NCBI RefSeq assembly: GCF_025024155.1
Contig: NW_026251720.1
Location: 434,001-498,000, forward strand
Source of the DNA: Gamsiella multidivaricata
Lineage: Eukaryota > Mortierellomycota > Mortierellomycetes > Mortierellales > Mortierellaceae
DNA length: 64,000 nt
Reading direction: 5' to 3'
Shown here piece after piece: positions 1 through 10,439 of the stretch; the stretch's first letter is position 1; each line of letters opens with the position of its first letter. Both the position numbers and the translations under genes were made by a program. The notes under the pieces are model-generated. The model was not told where the DNA came from. It was given only the letters and a program-made list of their open reading frames with translations, and made no database searches.

Positions 1-620
1 TAATGTTAAACGTTAGTGTAACAAGGTCCATCGATTCCTCGAACTGCTTCCGCCCGAGCTGACGCGTCGCCTTGGCTCCCACACGCGCAAGCGACTGGCT
101 AAGGTTGCTGGCGTATCAAATTTAGCGGCAGGGAGGGTCATTCGTTGCTATGAGAGCGAGGATAGTTTTGAAGACGATGAACCCCCAGACCCAATAGTGC
201 CATCACCAATACAAGGTCAACCTCAAAAACAACTGGAGCCTCGATATAGGGAGGCATTGACGGAAATCGTGACGAAGTTCAACAACACTGGAGCAAGGAA
301 CACCTCCAGGACAATTGTACAATAATCAAGCTCACGCTTTGATATGGACGCGTGGCAGTGCACAGTAACACGCGACGTGAAATTACTTGGGTTGCACTGG
401 GGGCGAAGCACTCGACTGAACAAGCAGCATGATTTTGAGGCCAATATCAAATACCGAGCGTCAAATGTACAAAAGCGCCTCGCCAACCTCGAATCTACCA
501 AGGGCGAATATATACCGATGCGGCTTGTGGTATCTTTGGATGAATCTTACTATTTCAACCATTAGTTGACCAAGAGATGGGTTGGGTTCCGACTGCAAAA
601 AATAGGCTGAAACTAACCCG
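1..620 (+). mobile_element. Tc1/mariner-like transposase relic, N-terminal half
   Basis: A plus-strand reading from about 58 gives a helix-turn-helix-like stretch (KRLAKVAGVSNLAAGRVIR) followed by a proline-rich linker. After a frame break and stop near 325 comes a second open stretch (344-565) with an AN..YRA..VQKRLANL segment and LDESY at about 535-552. LDESY matches the first catalytic Asp region of fungal Tc1/mariner-like DDE transposases. A TAG at 563-565 interrupts the frame just after it, while the next codons (LTKRWVG) still look coding. The copy is therefore dead. The C-terminal half of a similar transposase lies at 6697-7070 on the same strand. Family assignment is from motif resemblance only. 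Confidence 0.45.
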
Positions 621-1133
621 GCTCACGACGGTTTAAGTCCAGCCCACGTTCACTATTTGTGGGTGGACAATCCAACATTTACTAAATTCTGCTTCAGTAT
701 GCCGGGCGCGTTGTTGGCTGTAAATCTGGTGTTGGTCGCAGCGGTGGTGCTGGTGGTATTGGCCAGGGTCGGTGAAGGATGTTGGGACGATACTCTCCGC
801 AGGGGGTTGTTTAGAACCGGGAGTGTATGTTTCTCTTGCGAGTATTACTTAAGACATCGGGTTGCCATGGCCAACGTTCACGGGCGCACAATACACCGAG
901 ACCCTAGCTTGATCTCTTCATTGTTCATCGTTTTCTCCCGCTCTTTGGTTTTTATAACCCATTGAGTGATTTAGTTTGTGCTCTTGACTACCACTTTTAA
1001 GTTGTGAACTTGTCATGGACAAAGGTTGTTCTGTATATTGTCTTCAGAAAGCGCAATCTATGTGCTAAAACACTGGCAATGGGTAAAGATCAAGGCACCG
1101 TTGCTAACTTCCTATTTGCATCAGCTTCACCTT
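621..1133. other. No recognisable gene
   Basis: This stretch between the transposase relic and the NLR pseudogene has one 102-residue open frame (657-965, plus) that starts on a non-ATG codon and resembles nothing I know. It may be decayed transposase sequence, because it follows that relic on the same strand, but I see no motif to show it. Confidence 0.4.
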
Positions 1134-2222
1134 TCAAGCATGAGAAAAGACATTTGCCGAATCGACCGGCTTCGCTGACTGTACAGCGAGAGAATCGGTC
1201 GTGGCAATGGAATCCATCGTACTGTGGTTTGACGGCACCTTGAGTTTATGCGCCACGGACGCCATGGTCATTAGCTTTCTGCTTGCCTCGCGAAAGCCCA
1301 AAGGTGGAATCGGCTTGCCCACAGTGCCACGTTGTTCTAATAGCCGCATATTTATCCTGCTTAAGCCTTGCACGTTTTGGATAGAGGTAGCTGACACGGT
1401 AAGTCTGTCATGCATCGAAATCCAATGCAGGCGCACCTGATAGCGACTCGCCTCTTCTATGACCTGCCACATGCGAACAGACTTATAGACACAGCCAGTT
1501 GCGAAATAGGTGCCGTTTGGAGTAGCGTTCCAGGCGATGCTTGCGATAAATCCATGGAAACCTTCAGCAACTGCCAAACACTGACCCAAATTCACATCCC
1601 ACAGTCGCACCGTCTTGTCCCAACTCCCTGAGGCGATCTGCTGGCCGCTGGGCGAATACACCACACTCGTAACCCAGTCGGTATAGCCGCTTAAGATGGG
1701 ACTAGGTGCACCGGTTTGCGGGTCCCACAGTCGCACAGTCTTATCCCCACTTCCAGAGGCGATCTGCTGGCCGCTGGGTGAATACATCACGCTCTCAACT
1801 GAGTCGGTGTGACCACGCAAGGTGTGGGCTTTTGCCCAAGTCGAAGTGTCATATACGCTTGCCGTGCCATCGTAGAGGCCTACCGCACAGAACTTCCTAT
1901 CTGGCGAATACGCGCAGGATCTCACCTCGCTTTCTTCTAAGAGGTACGGCCATTCGCCAAACTGCACGCCCCCCATCTGTGCGTTGCTTAAATTGGCCTG
2001 ACGCAGCCAAATATTGCGGAGATTGACTTTTCTCAAATCTACCCCTTGCAGCTGTGCAGAATCAAATTGGCCCCCACTCAGGTCCGCTCCTGGAATCTGG
2101 ATGCCTTTCAGATCTGCACCGTTGAACTGGATCCCGGCTTTGATCAATATCGTGGTTGCATTGGCCGCCGCCTTGCGTGCCTCTTTGTTGATTTTGGAGC
2201 ATTCGATCGATGCGAGCAGCTG
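1134..2222 (-). pseudogene. NLR pseudogene, 3' segment: pentapeptide repeats and WD40 repeats
   Basis: The reading begins after an in-frame TAA at 2223-2225 and has no ATG of its own, so it is the continuation of the NACHT segment upstream. It starts with about eight A(D/N)L-type pentapeptide repeats (FNGADLKG, IPGADLSG, and so on), a right-handed beta-helix signature. About four WD40 repeats follow, two of them with SPSGQQIASGS..DKTVRLWD. It ends in a non-repeat tail (SIQNVQGLSRINMRLLEQ). WD40 propellers usually have seven or more blades, so this one is short, probably from loss of repeats. Fungal NACHT-WD40 proteins are thought to act in non-self or bacterial recognition, with the repeats as sensor. 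That role is family knowledge, and this copy is broken. Confidence 0.8.
1599..1806 (-). repeat. Two near-identical WD40 repeat units in DNA
   Basis: The blocks at 1599-1680 and 1726-1806 align with few mismatches, and their shared core is offset by about 126 nt (42 codons), the size of one WD40 blade. Both encode the SPSGQQIASGS and KTVRLWD motifs. High DNA identity between blades, rather than only protein similarity, is typical of fungal NLR WD40 repeats that undergo repeat exchange. Confidence 0.8.
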
Positions 2223-2456
2223 TTACTTGAAGAGAGGTTCCTGTTGGACACGCTCTGCTAAAAATTGAAGAATCGACGGCTCACCCACAAAGCTTCTCCG
2301 TGCCAAAGGCGAGTTGAGCATCGCCTGTGCAATGGCTGCCACGGGTTCCTCTACAGTAGCCTGGTCTTCGAAGCTCATGACCGAATCGACGCTCCCTCGA
2401 CGTGGCAGAGTTTGAGGTAAGGCCGCGCGACTCGCGCTCTCTCCGTCTCGCGGCTA
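2223..2456 (-). pseudogene. NLR pseudogene, linker between NACHT and repeats, bounded by two stops
   Basis: The frame of the NACHT segment continues here past an in-frame TAG (2454-2456) through RRGSVDSVMSFEDQ and ILQFLAERVQQEPLFK to an in-frame TAA (2223-2225), then runs straight into the pentapeptide repeats. The sequence between the stops is still coding-like and in frame. Two point nonsense mutations therefore explain the breaks better than an intron. Confidence 0.75.
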
Positions 2457-3772
2457 GAACACCGCTCGGGCCAAGCAGTATTCCAGCAGTGATTTATGGA
2501 TAAACCGGTACTGATTGCCACTGCGCGTCAGAGAACACGCCTCACGCAAGAGCTGTTGCTTCTCGTTCTCCCGGCTAAAGAAGCTTTCTTTCCATGTCCC
2601 TTGATCGCGAAATGGCGAGTACTCGACCACCGGATTGCCCGCTTGCTCCTCGTATATCGCTACCGCTAGCGCTTTCAGAAAGCCAACTCCGTTCTGTGCA
2701 AAACCATCGTCGTACAAGTTCTCGAACACCTTCTTCTCTTGATAGCTCAAGTCCTTCTTCTCAACGAGTCGCTTCTTGCCTCGCTCCAACCATTGCTCCA
2801 CAAACTGGTCATACAACGCAACTCTCGTCACCCGAACAGCCGAGAGGCCTTGTCCTGGATCCACCATGCGCGGCAGTACCTCCAAGGACAGCGTCAACAT
2901 AAAGGGGTTCTTGACCAGGTCCTGCAGGCTGGGAATCAGATTAAGGGCATTCAAGTAGTCCGTCACTTGCCAGAGCGGCCTCGTTGCGGAGACATATTTC
3001 CTTATGTGTTCTTGAATTTGATCCATAAAGAATGGCGCAATGACCGCCTCTTGAAATGCTGGCTCTGCTTGGTGATTGTGATCTGCTGGCTGGAACCGAT
3101 CCCGATAATCGAGTCCAAGGTACTCGCTGCCGCAGCTAATGACCATCTGAGCCCTCCATCCTCCCACCTGATTCAGTCGGTTGCTCGTGTACAGGTTATG
3201 TGTCTGCTGGCTTTCATCATATCCATCACAGATCAAGATGAATCTGTGGTGGTCTTTCAGTTCTCGGATCTGGGACTCGGTAAACTCTGCCTTCCGTAGA
3301 TGTTTGGCAATCAGATCCTGTTCTGGCTTGTCGATTGCGGGTAAGCTGATAAAGAGCGGAATCCTGCCTTCCTTTTCCTTATAGGCATCCCACAAGTCGC
3401 ACTCGAGCTGCCGGTTAAAGGTCGACTTGCCTCCACCTGAATCACCTAGGTCGAACAGCTTGTCATCGGGCGCTTGCAGGTTAGCCTTGGCTTGAGGGGG
3501 GATGTACACGGCTCCGCCTCGTTCCTTCAATTGTTGCTTTCTCAGTCGTCTCAAGTCGGTTTCAACATCGGGCTTGTTCTGGACAAGGTCAAGCAATGAT
3601 GGAGATCCGACGGTTGGTAAGGCGACCTGCAGAGGATGTAAGCTTCGGGTTCCCTTTCGGCAATCCTGATAAAGAATCCTCTTCGTCTCATCGCCATTCG
3701 ATTCCAGCTCCTGCAACAAAGACTCGACACCTACACCATATATCGCGTAGATCACAATAGAATAACGTACAG
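2457..3772 (-). pseudogene. NLR pseudogene, NACHT NTPase segment
   Basis: This reading carries a P-loop LGDSGGGKSTF (about 3420-3450) that still fits GxxxxGK[ST]. Next come LFISLPAID, a Walker B-like FILICDGYDES and a GWRAQMVISCGSEYLG sensor segment, the normal order for a NACHT STAND ATPase. Immediately upstream of the P-loop, KLFDLGDS is shorter than I expect in relatives, where about 20 more residues (a hydrophobic beta-strand) precede the loop, so an internal in-frame deletion is likely. The 5' end joins the N-terminal segment across an inferred 59-nt intron (3773-3831). The product would end at the TAG at 2454-2456, just after the NACHT C-terminal helices. Confidence 0.8.
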
Positions 3773-3831
3773 CTATTAGTACCTGCTAGGCCGTGAACTT
3801 CATACGTCATACTAAGTCGACAGCCTCTCAC

Positions 3832-5180
3832 ATATCCGTTCATCATACATACTTGGCATAGCTGAGCCAAATGTCGAAGCCAGCTGCATAAGAATGTGAA
3901 GGATCCATTGCTTGACGAGGGCTTGCTGGCCCCATACTGCATCGTTTCGGTACATCTCGTCCAGAAACGCAACAGCGCCTTGGCGAGACTCGATGTCCCA
4001 TAGTGGATTGGCAGCAAGGTCCCTCAGCCGCTGGCATACTCCTAATTGAAAGGCTAGATCACGCCGGCAAGGTGCTTCGCAGACCAGGGTCTTGAACTTG
4101 GCGAGTTGACCGTCCCGAAGCAGTGTGTCTGTCCCGCGCAGTGCTGTATACCAGACACGTTTCTGGCTGAAGCTGAGACCGACCTTGAGAGATTCCAGCA
4201 GTCCTTGTCCACTTTCGACCAGTGCGCTCACACCTTCATACCCGATTTTCGCTACCTGGATCACCTCTCCCAGTCCCTCCTGCAGATGTCCGAGTCCTGT
4301 GATGAAGCCATTGACGTCCAGGCCTTTTACTGCGCTAACTAGCCCCGAGACACCCCTCAAAACAATTCCAGTGCGCCGCATCGTTGCTTGCCAGGGTGAT
4401 TCATTGTCTGGGACGCACTGCAGTGCTTGGAAGGCGTAGGCAGCCTGGTACACTAAGTAAGGGTCGCTGCTGCCTTGCAACTCATTCAAATAGGCAGAGA
4501 GTGGCTCGTGCAGCTCTACACGCTTTAAGCCTGAGACCTTGGTATCGGCCATGGCATCCAGGACATTGGACACTGCGAGTGTCAGATGGTAGATATGAGC
4601 CGGAGACTGATTGTGAGTATCTTGTAGGCGGGTATTGAGGATACGCAAGATCGTGACTAGGTCATCAGCGTCGAGATAGCCTGGAAAAGCGCCTTGGATC
4701 AGTTGCGCCAGCCCCTCGAGGGACTGCACATCCAGCAGGCTGGACTGTTCGATGCCATTGACAAAGAGCATGAGCAAATGTTGAAAATCGTCCTTCTCGA
4801 GAACTGGGCCCAGGCATATGGCTTCTGCGACGGCCTTGGCATCCTTGAGTTCGTCGCGAGTGAATGCTCGGATCACATCTGTTGCCAGTGTCCTGAGTCT
4901 CTCCTTCTCCTCTGCATTCTTTTCTGTAGATTCCACCCAACTTCCTGCAGCTGGTTCAAAGACCTCTTCGGGCGACGGCGTCACTTGCAAAAGACTGAGG
5001 CAGTAGGCGAGCTGGGAAGTATCACTGAGTCGCTCATCTGCCTCTGGTAACGCGATCTTGACGGTGGGCTGACGCATGTCATCGGGAAAGATATCCTCAG
5101 AGACCCGTACCATGTCGCGGTGGGCACTGTCGGTGGCAGAGGAAATTACAGGACCTGGATCTTTTGTAGGACGCACATGG
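3832..5180 (-). pseudogene. NLR pseudogene, N-terminal helical-repeat segment
   Basis: This exon of about 450 codons is almost all alpha-helical and rich in Leu and Ala, with Y..AYAFQALQ-type helices resembling armadillo/HEAT repeats. It also carries the ALPEADERLSDTSQLAYC motif that I associate with NLR-like proteins of Mortierella relatives. There is no in-frame ATG at its 5' end. It begins at a splice acceptor (AACAG before 5180) and links in phase to the exon at 5286-5579. It ends at a GTGAG donor (3831), whose 59-nt intron ends TACTAATAG and restores the NACHT frame. The family function is inferred: such N-terminal regions usually hold the signalling or oligomerisation part of an NLR. 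Confidence 0.75.
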
Positions 5181-5285
5181 CTGTTGAAGTCAGAGGACAG
5201 TCAGCAAAGTGAGAGATGCGTTAGGTACGACACACGAAGTAGCCGGCCAATGCGAACAAGTAAAGAGCAGGTACCTGGCGCTTAC

Positions 5286-5579
5286 CCCCACCTTTCTGCC
5301 CTCTTGTAGCTGACCTGTGCCATTTCGCTATATCCTAGGCTCTCCAATAGGTTGGCGTGCTCGAGACAGACGCCGGCGAATCCATCATGAAGGGCTTGAT
5401 CCTCGACGGATAGGGGAACTGTAAGAGTCTTTTTCGCAGCTCTTTTCATCCGGGATAATGTGGCCTCGGCGTCGTCGCACAACACTAAAGCACGCATTCT
5501 CCACGTAAACCTTGGCGAGCTTCAGTTCCTTTTGTGGCGAGAGAGTCTTTCGTGATGACGAAAAAGTTCTGTCAAACAT
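5286..5579 (-). pseudogene. NLR pseudogene, 5' exon (TPR-like), frameshifted
   Basis: The ATG at 5577-5579 opens FDRTFSSSRKTLSPQKELKLAKVYVENA. The reading then must move to another frame near 5490 to continue as ALVLCDDAEATLSRMKRAAKK and the TPR-like end LLESLGYSEMAQVSYKRAERW. Both frames are coding-like on either side, so a small deletion with frameshift is the simplest reading. The exon ends at a GTAAGC donor (5285), and a 105-nt intron joins it in phase to the segment starting at 5180. This is the likely true 5' end of the NLR gene. Confidence 0.7.
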
Positions 5580-6696
5580 GTTGCGTCTCTGAGAGGGTTT
5601 CTCCTGTTATCCTGTTATGATAGAGCAGATGGCGGTGATATTAGTGACCTTGTGGTCGGTTGATATACTTGTGCGAGTAGCCAGTATACGTACTTATAGT
5701 TGACAGACACTTCAGTAACGCAATGGGGACCAATAAGTCGCAATGGGCTGGCATACTATAGACGTAGTGGTAACAGAATGAGCTATTGTAAATAAAGACA
5801 TTAATATCCATAGTAGCTGCATGAACCAGATCACATGTGGCTGCTCGGCCAAGTGATGGCGCCCTACCACAAAAGTGTTTATTCGACCCTTGTTTCCTTT
5901 GGTTGGATGCAGAGGTCGTCCTGAAGATTTGTCCTCTTTGTGCCTCTTACCAGCGATACCAGCTGCCCATCGTGAAGCATGCAGGGTTAATAACCTTAAA
6001 ATATGTCTATAGACTACTGTCGAGTGACAAGAAACAGTGCCTCACCTCAACAGGAGTCTGTTTCTAGAATTCTTTCACCAGCCGAGGAGATGGTCCGTCC
6101 CTGTGCAATGTTCTCTATTCCAACTCTTTGTTTAAGACGGTCTGCACACGAACAAGGCGGTCGAGTGGAGTGATATTCGCTTCCTCTCGTCACTTCTAGC
6201 AGAGATTCCTGTGGTCATGAAAGGAGGGAATATTATTCATTGCACATGAATGGCTTGTTCTCTTGATCTCGGCCACTCTAGCAGTAGCACTCTTGGCTCG
6301 ATTGTGGTTGTTCAGGCACATTCAGAGATGGTACTTTGGCAGATAAACTGTGTCTTTGTTACCAATGAGTCGGAGTCGCCGCTGGGCTGTGCTTATTAAG
6401 ATCGAGCAGATACGTACGAGAGACGTACTTTAGACAGACAGGAGAGCGAGAAAAGATGAGAAAGATAAGAGACAGTTCCTGATGGATTGAAGAAGGGTGA
6501 ATGTGGGAAGAAGGGAAAGTGGGGAAGTGGGAAAAGAGGGGAAAAGAGTGCAAAGACACACATCCATCGCTGCAGCATTCGCCAAACGGAGCCATGCTTG
6601 TAGTCAGATTACTCCTCTCGCCCTCGTGTAACGTGTAGTGGGGCTCTCGGATGCTAAAGAGAAAAGGAAAATAACAGACAGCTTCAACCACCAGAA
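5580..6696. other. No recognisable gene
   Basis: AT-rich sequence upstream of the NLR pseudogene. Open frames here are short and of uneven composition, and none matches a known family. The 6430-6560 part is a purine-rich run on the plus strand. The first part would contain the NLR promoter, but I see no clear TATA element. Confidence 0.4.
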
Positions 6697-7070
6697 ATGA
6701 AATTTACATCTATGGACAGTGCGTTGTATCATGTTCGTTCCAGCGACAAGTCGCCCAACAAACAAGCTCGGAGGTATGTGATGAGACAGTGGCTGGAAGA
6801 TCACGACATAGTGAGCTCAGTAGACAATCCGACAAAGACCCAATTCTACGCAATGATCCAGGAGGCGACAAAGGACGAACAGCCGGCCTCTAACACGTGC
6901 GCTATTGCGGGGATGCTTGGCCACCAGATCCTTAAAACACCTTCCTACCATTGAGAACTTCAGCCCATACGAGGAAAACTGGGGTATAGTGAAACAGGAG
7001 CAAGCTACCGATTATAGTGGCGAAGAAACAGTGCTTTCTGCCCGCTGCAAGATGAATCGCATTTTCTCAT
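6697..7070 (+). mobile_element. Tc1/mariner-like transposase relic, C-terminal half
   Basis: The reading from 6697 carries MDSALYHVR, matching the region of the second catalytic Asp, then MRQWLEDHDI and a TPSYH block that matches the usual PPYHP region. A frameshift near 6950 moves the frame to ENFSPYEENWGIVKQEQA, recognisable as the catalytic Glu region (usually NPIEN.W..VK). Both frames are coding-like, so it is a dead copy. It is on the same strand as the N-terminal relic at 1-620, with the NLR pseudogene between them. Confidence 0.6.
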
Positions 7071-7089
7071 AAATTCTATTGATAGTTCG

Positions 7090-7320
7090 GTGGCTATTTA
7101 TTGACCTGTCGGAGATGATGCCCGCCACAGGAGAGGAGATCAGCAAACCGATGGCATAACATGCAATCAGATGCACCGTTGACTGTCGACCCGAGACCCA
7201 AATTCTCGACGATGAAGGGTGTCAAAGGCATGATGATGCTGTAGCACAGTGGATCCACGAACAAGGCCAACGCGGCCGTGAATGACAGGAAATGGTCCTA
7301 GCTACGGAAGAGACTGAATT
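7090..7320 (-). pseudogene. MFS transporter fragment (N-terminal), frameshifted
   Basis: The minus-strand reading gives FLSFTAALALFVDPLCYSI, then IMPLTPFIVENLGLGS. After a frameshift near 7150 it continues as YAIGLLISSPVAGIISDRS. These match the first and second membrane helices of vesicular amine/drug-antiporter-like MFS transporters, and the last part is the cytoplasmic motif A region (G..SDR). A TAG lies upstream of the first helix. Only about 75 residues of the transporter remain, and nothing further 3' continues it, because the transposase relic starts at 7070. It is likely a truncated copy dragged into the accessory block. Confidence 0.6.
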
Positions 7321-8601
7321 GGGTGCTCGTGTCCAGGGCCCGGTCGACAGATCTAGGTGGACCTCGTGCCATGGCAGACGAGGTCGTCAAAGAGGATCGG
7401 GGGCTTTTCTCGGTGACGAAGGATGGTTCAAGGTAGTGGTTCAAGGTGACGGAGCAAGTGATTACGGATTGACTGGGTTCCACCATACCTCGTTCGATGT
7501 CAATGGCTTTCAGAACAGGACCTGAACACATGGGCGAAAATGAGTCTGTGGCCGTGGCGGAGGGGCTATCCCGAAATTCGAGGTTTTCAGATATCGAAAC
7601 AGCATTGTATTTCTACAAAAGGAAGGGGCAGCAGAAGCACAGGGCATGGTGTAAACAGACAATGGTTCTTTTCACGAGACGAGTGATCATCTTTAATGGG
7701 GATGGAAGGACATGGTTATCGGTACTACAGATTTAATTCGCTATGCGAGACAAACAAAAAGAAAGAGATGGCAGTGTATATGAACTAGAAACGCTATTGA
7801 ACTTGAAGAACTAAAGTGTCGATGGAGGACACTTCCTTCCTTCCTCTCCGTACCTATCTATCATCATGAAGTCCGTTACCGGGTATAGGTTCCACCCCTG
7901 GATTGGGGCTCAAGCACTTCTTGCATGGTAATTAAGGACCACAGTCAGTGCCTGTGTCTCTGTTGGACCTGGGAGACTTCCTTTTCCGCTGTCCTGGGAC
8001 TCGTTTGAACAGCCAGTGAATAGCCCTGCAGCAGCGAACTCAATTGCTCTCCTCCTCGTTCGGGTGAAGACCCTTCGCCCAGCAGCCAATGACGCATGTC
8101 CCATAACCTTAAAAAACACTCCGATTCAGGCAGCATTTATCCCTTTTGACACAAAGCGGGTTTCAGGACAGCATTCGGTTCCTCTTATGGGGTCCATCCT
8201 GATCCTCCGCGAGAACGACATGGACATCAATGCTCCTTTTGGGGTCCATGGGCCACTGCGGGATGCGTGCACAGCAGCTGAAGAGTAGCGGAAGCAGGCT
8301 AGGCTAGGTTAGGCTAGACAAGGCCCAAGCAGACTGGGCCGACTAATCTTCATCCGTGTCACTCTGACTATCTCGATTATGGGACAACGGTAGTGGACCC
8401 TGCAGATCACTTTTAGTCCTTTTTTGTGATGCTGGACCAACGTTGATCCAAAAGGAGTGCAGGGTAGTATGCACAAAAGTGTCTTGGGATGAAGCTTATT
8501 CATTTCGTCTATCTATCTACACGTATCTAAAAGACTGATGCTACCATCAACAACATCAACAACAACAACAACAGCCAAAAAAAAAAAAAAAAAAACCGCA
8601 C
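7321..8601. other. No recognisable gene
   Basis: The first 200 bases may hold the decayed N-terminus of the MFS fragment (a minus-strand frame to 7531 without recognisable helices). Beyond this I see only short frames, a degenerate ggctagg/ggttagg repeat at 8297-8318, a CAA-type repeat at 8548-8573 and an A-tract at 8577-8595. The last part is the 3' flank of TRAPPC13. Confidence 0.45.
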
Positions 8602-10439
8602 TCATGCATGCTCCACAAAGCAATTCGTCAAATGGTCGAGCTCGATCGTATATCCCGAAATAACGTCCACAATCCGAATCCCTCCAATCTTTTGCACCCC
8701 ACTCGTCAACGGGAACCAGTCCAAACGCACGCGTACCTCTCCTCCCACCGGAACCGCTCCCAGCTGCCGACTGTTCGGTCCGCTCAAAAGAACCGATCCC
8801 ATCTTTTGCTTGACACCCGTCAGCATCAACTTCATAGAGTTCTGATCCTGAGATATACTCGAGGGCTGTTGCTGCTGTTGCTGCTGGTTCGACGGTAATG
8901 AAGGGCTGTCCAGCGGTCGGTTAGGCGGGACAACACCCCCTCTTGCGACCGCGGCTGGGGGTCGTGCCAATACCCCTCCGAGTGGTGGTTGGCCAGGAAA
9001 CTGTGAAGAACTGGACTGGCGCGTGGGTTGATTAGGTTGGCTGCTGTAACTTTGTTGCTGCGGCTGCTGTGGCGGTTGTTGTTGCTGTTGCTGTTGCTGT
9101 TGTCCTGATGCGGATCCCCCAAGGACTGGTTCTTGATAACGATATCGATCGAAAAGACCTCTTCCAGCCGAATCCTCTCCGGCACCTTGACCACCTGCAC
9201 AGCAATCTCATCCAGCGGGGAAGGTTTGCGCGTCAACTGGCTGGTCTGTAGCCGCCCTGTCTCGCCAAACTGCGACCTCCAGAGGATATCCATCTTGCCA
9301 AGGACGTTCGTTGTCTTTGCCAAAAGTTCCTTCCCTGGTTTCGGAGTCAGTACATAAAGATATTGTCGAACATCGTTGGGTGCAAAGTAGTCGTGTTTGC
9401 CGAAAATGCTCACTGGACCGCCTCGTTTGCTCTCCGTCGTGATTTTTGTGTCCCCGTCCTCGTCCTCGTCCTCGATCACGACGTTCAGATCTTTGACCGT
9501 GAATGCATCGGCAACTTCGAACCGCATCCGCTCCATCCACATCGTGACCCCAGAGACATTCTGCACCATTGCCTCTAACAGAACCAATCCGCCCGTGGAC
9601 ACATTCGCTACCGAGACTGGGGCGCCGCCGTTACCGTCCTGGGTCGAGACTGTTGTGGCTGGAGGATGGTTGACCTTGGTCTTGACCGAGAGCGGGTTCA
9701 TTACCTGGAACTTATAAAACTTCCTGAATGATTTCTGTTGCCCATCTAATGTCGTGTACTGGATCGAGCAGACCAGAATATGGATTCCCAGCTCTTTGAT
9801 TTCGTGCGATACAATCATCTCGTTGGTCTTTCCGGACTCCAGGAGTTGGATATGCCCGCCCGTGGCGGGTGAGGGCGGTACTTCCGATGGTGATCTTCCT
9901 GGCACATGTTGGCGCTGTCCAGCGAGGGTATCTGAGAGTGCAAACCGCAAGGTCGAGGTCTGGAGCTCTGCCTTGAGGATCACGTCTCTGACTGGGTGGG
10001 CTGATTCGTTGTTGGCGCAGATGTAGGATGTGAATGTCTCGCCAAGATAGATATTTCCAAAGGACGCAGGCATGGTAAGGAGCTCCGAGACCCCGAAATC
10101 GCCCATGTCCAGTGCTTCGACCTCATTGCTACTGCTATTGCCAGCATGCGCTTCATAATCGTTGGTAGGATGCACTTTAGCTGGTGGATGGACCCGTTCC
10201 AGCTGGGTGAGCGACAGGTCCGAGAGCGCTTCCGTCAAGATGGATGTCATATTCGGTCGCTCTCCCACGGGTGATGCCGTGGTAGCAGCAGCAGCTTCCG
10301 AGACGTTGGGAGATGTCGCAGCGTGAGGTGCTCCAAAGAAGAGGCCATGACCTGTAACGAGCGAAGGACGTGAGAGGCGCATGACCTTGAGAGAGATGAG
10401 ATGGCTCTCACGTTGCTGGTCCTGTCCACCTGCAGCCAT
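8602..10439 (-). CDS. TRAPPC13: Trafficking protein particle complex subunit 13 (TRAPPC13-like)
   Basis: Subunit of the TRAPP tether/GEF complexes that act on Rab GTPases at the Golgi and in autophagy (family knowledge). The start is the ATG at 10439: the following RESHLISLKVMRLSRPSL matches the conserved N-terminus of the family (DUF974). The middle has the beta-sandwich pattern FGNIYLGETFTSYICANNES, and the C-terminus RVRLDWFPLTSGVQKIGGIRI is typical. Two frames must be joined. A 68-nt intron at 8906-8973 (GTATTG donor, CCTAAC branch-like site, GACAG acceptor) does this exactly, giving 589 residues. A Gln/Asn/Ser-rich low-complexity stretch lies before the join. Without that intron the C-terminal domain would be out of frame, so this splice is important to verify. 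Confidence 0.9.

Noticed and set aside
8297..8318. Telomere-like ggctagg/ggttagg repeat
   Set aside because: Only about three degenerate units in the middle of a contig; not telomeric.
9116..9120. Homopolymer indel as the cause of the TRAPPC13 frame change
   Set aside because: The 68-nt intron at 8906-8973 has proper splice signals and restores the frame without assuming an error; kept only as an alternative.
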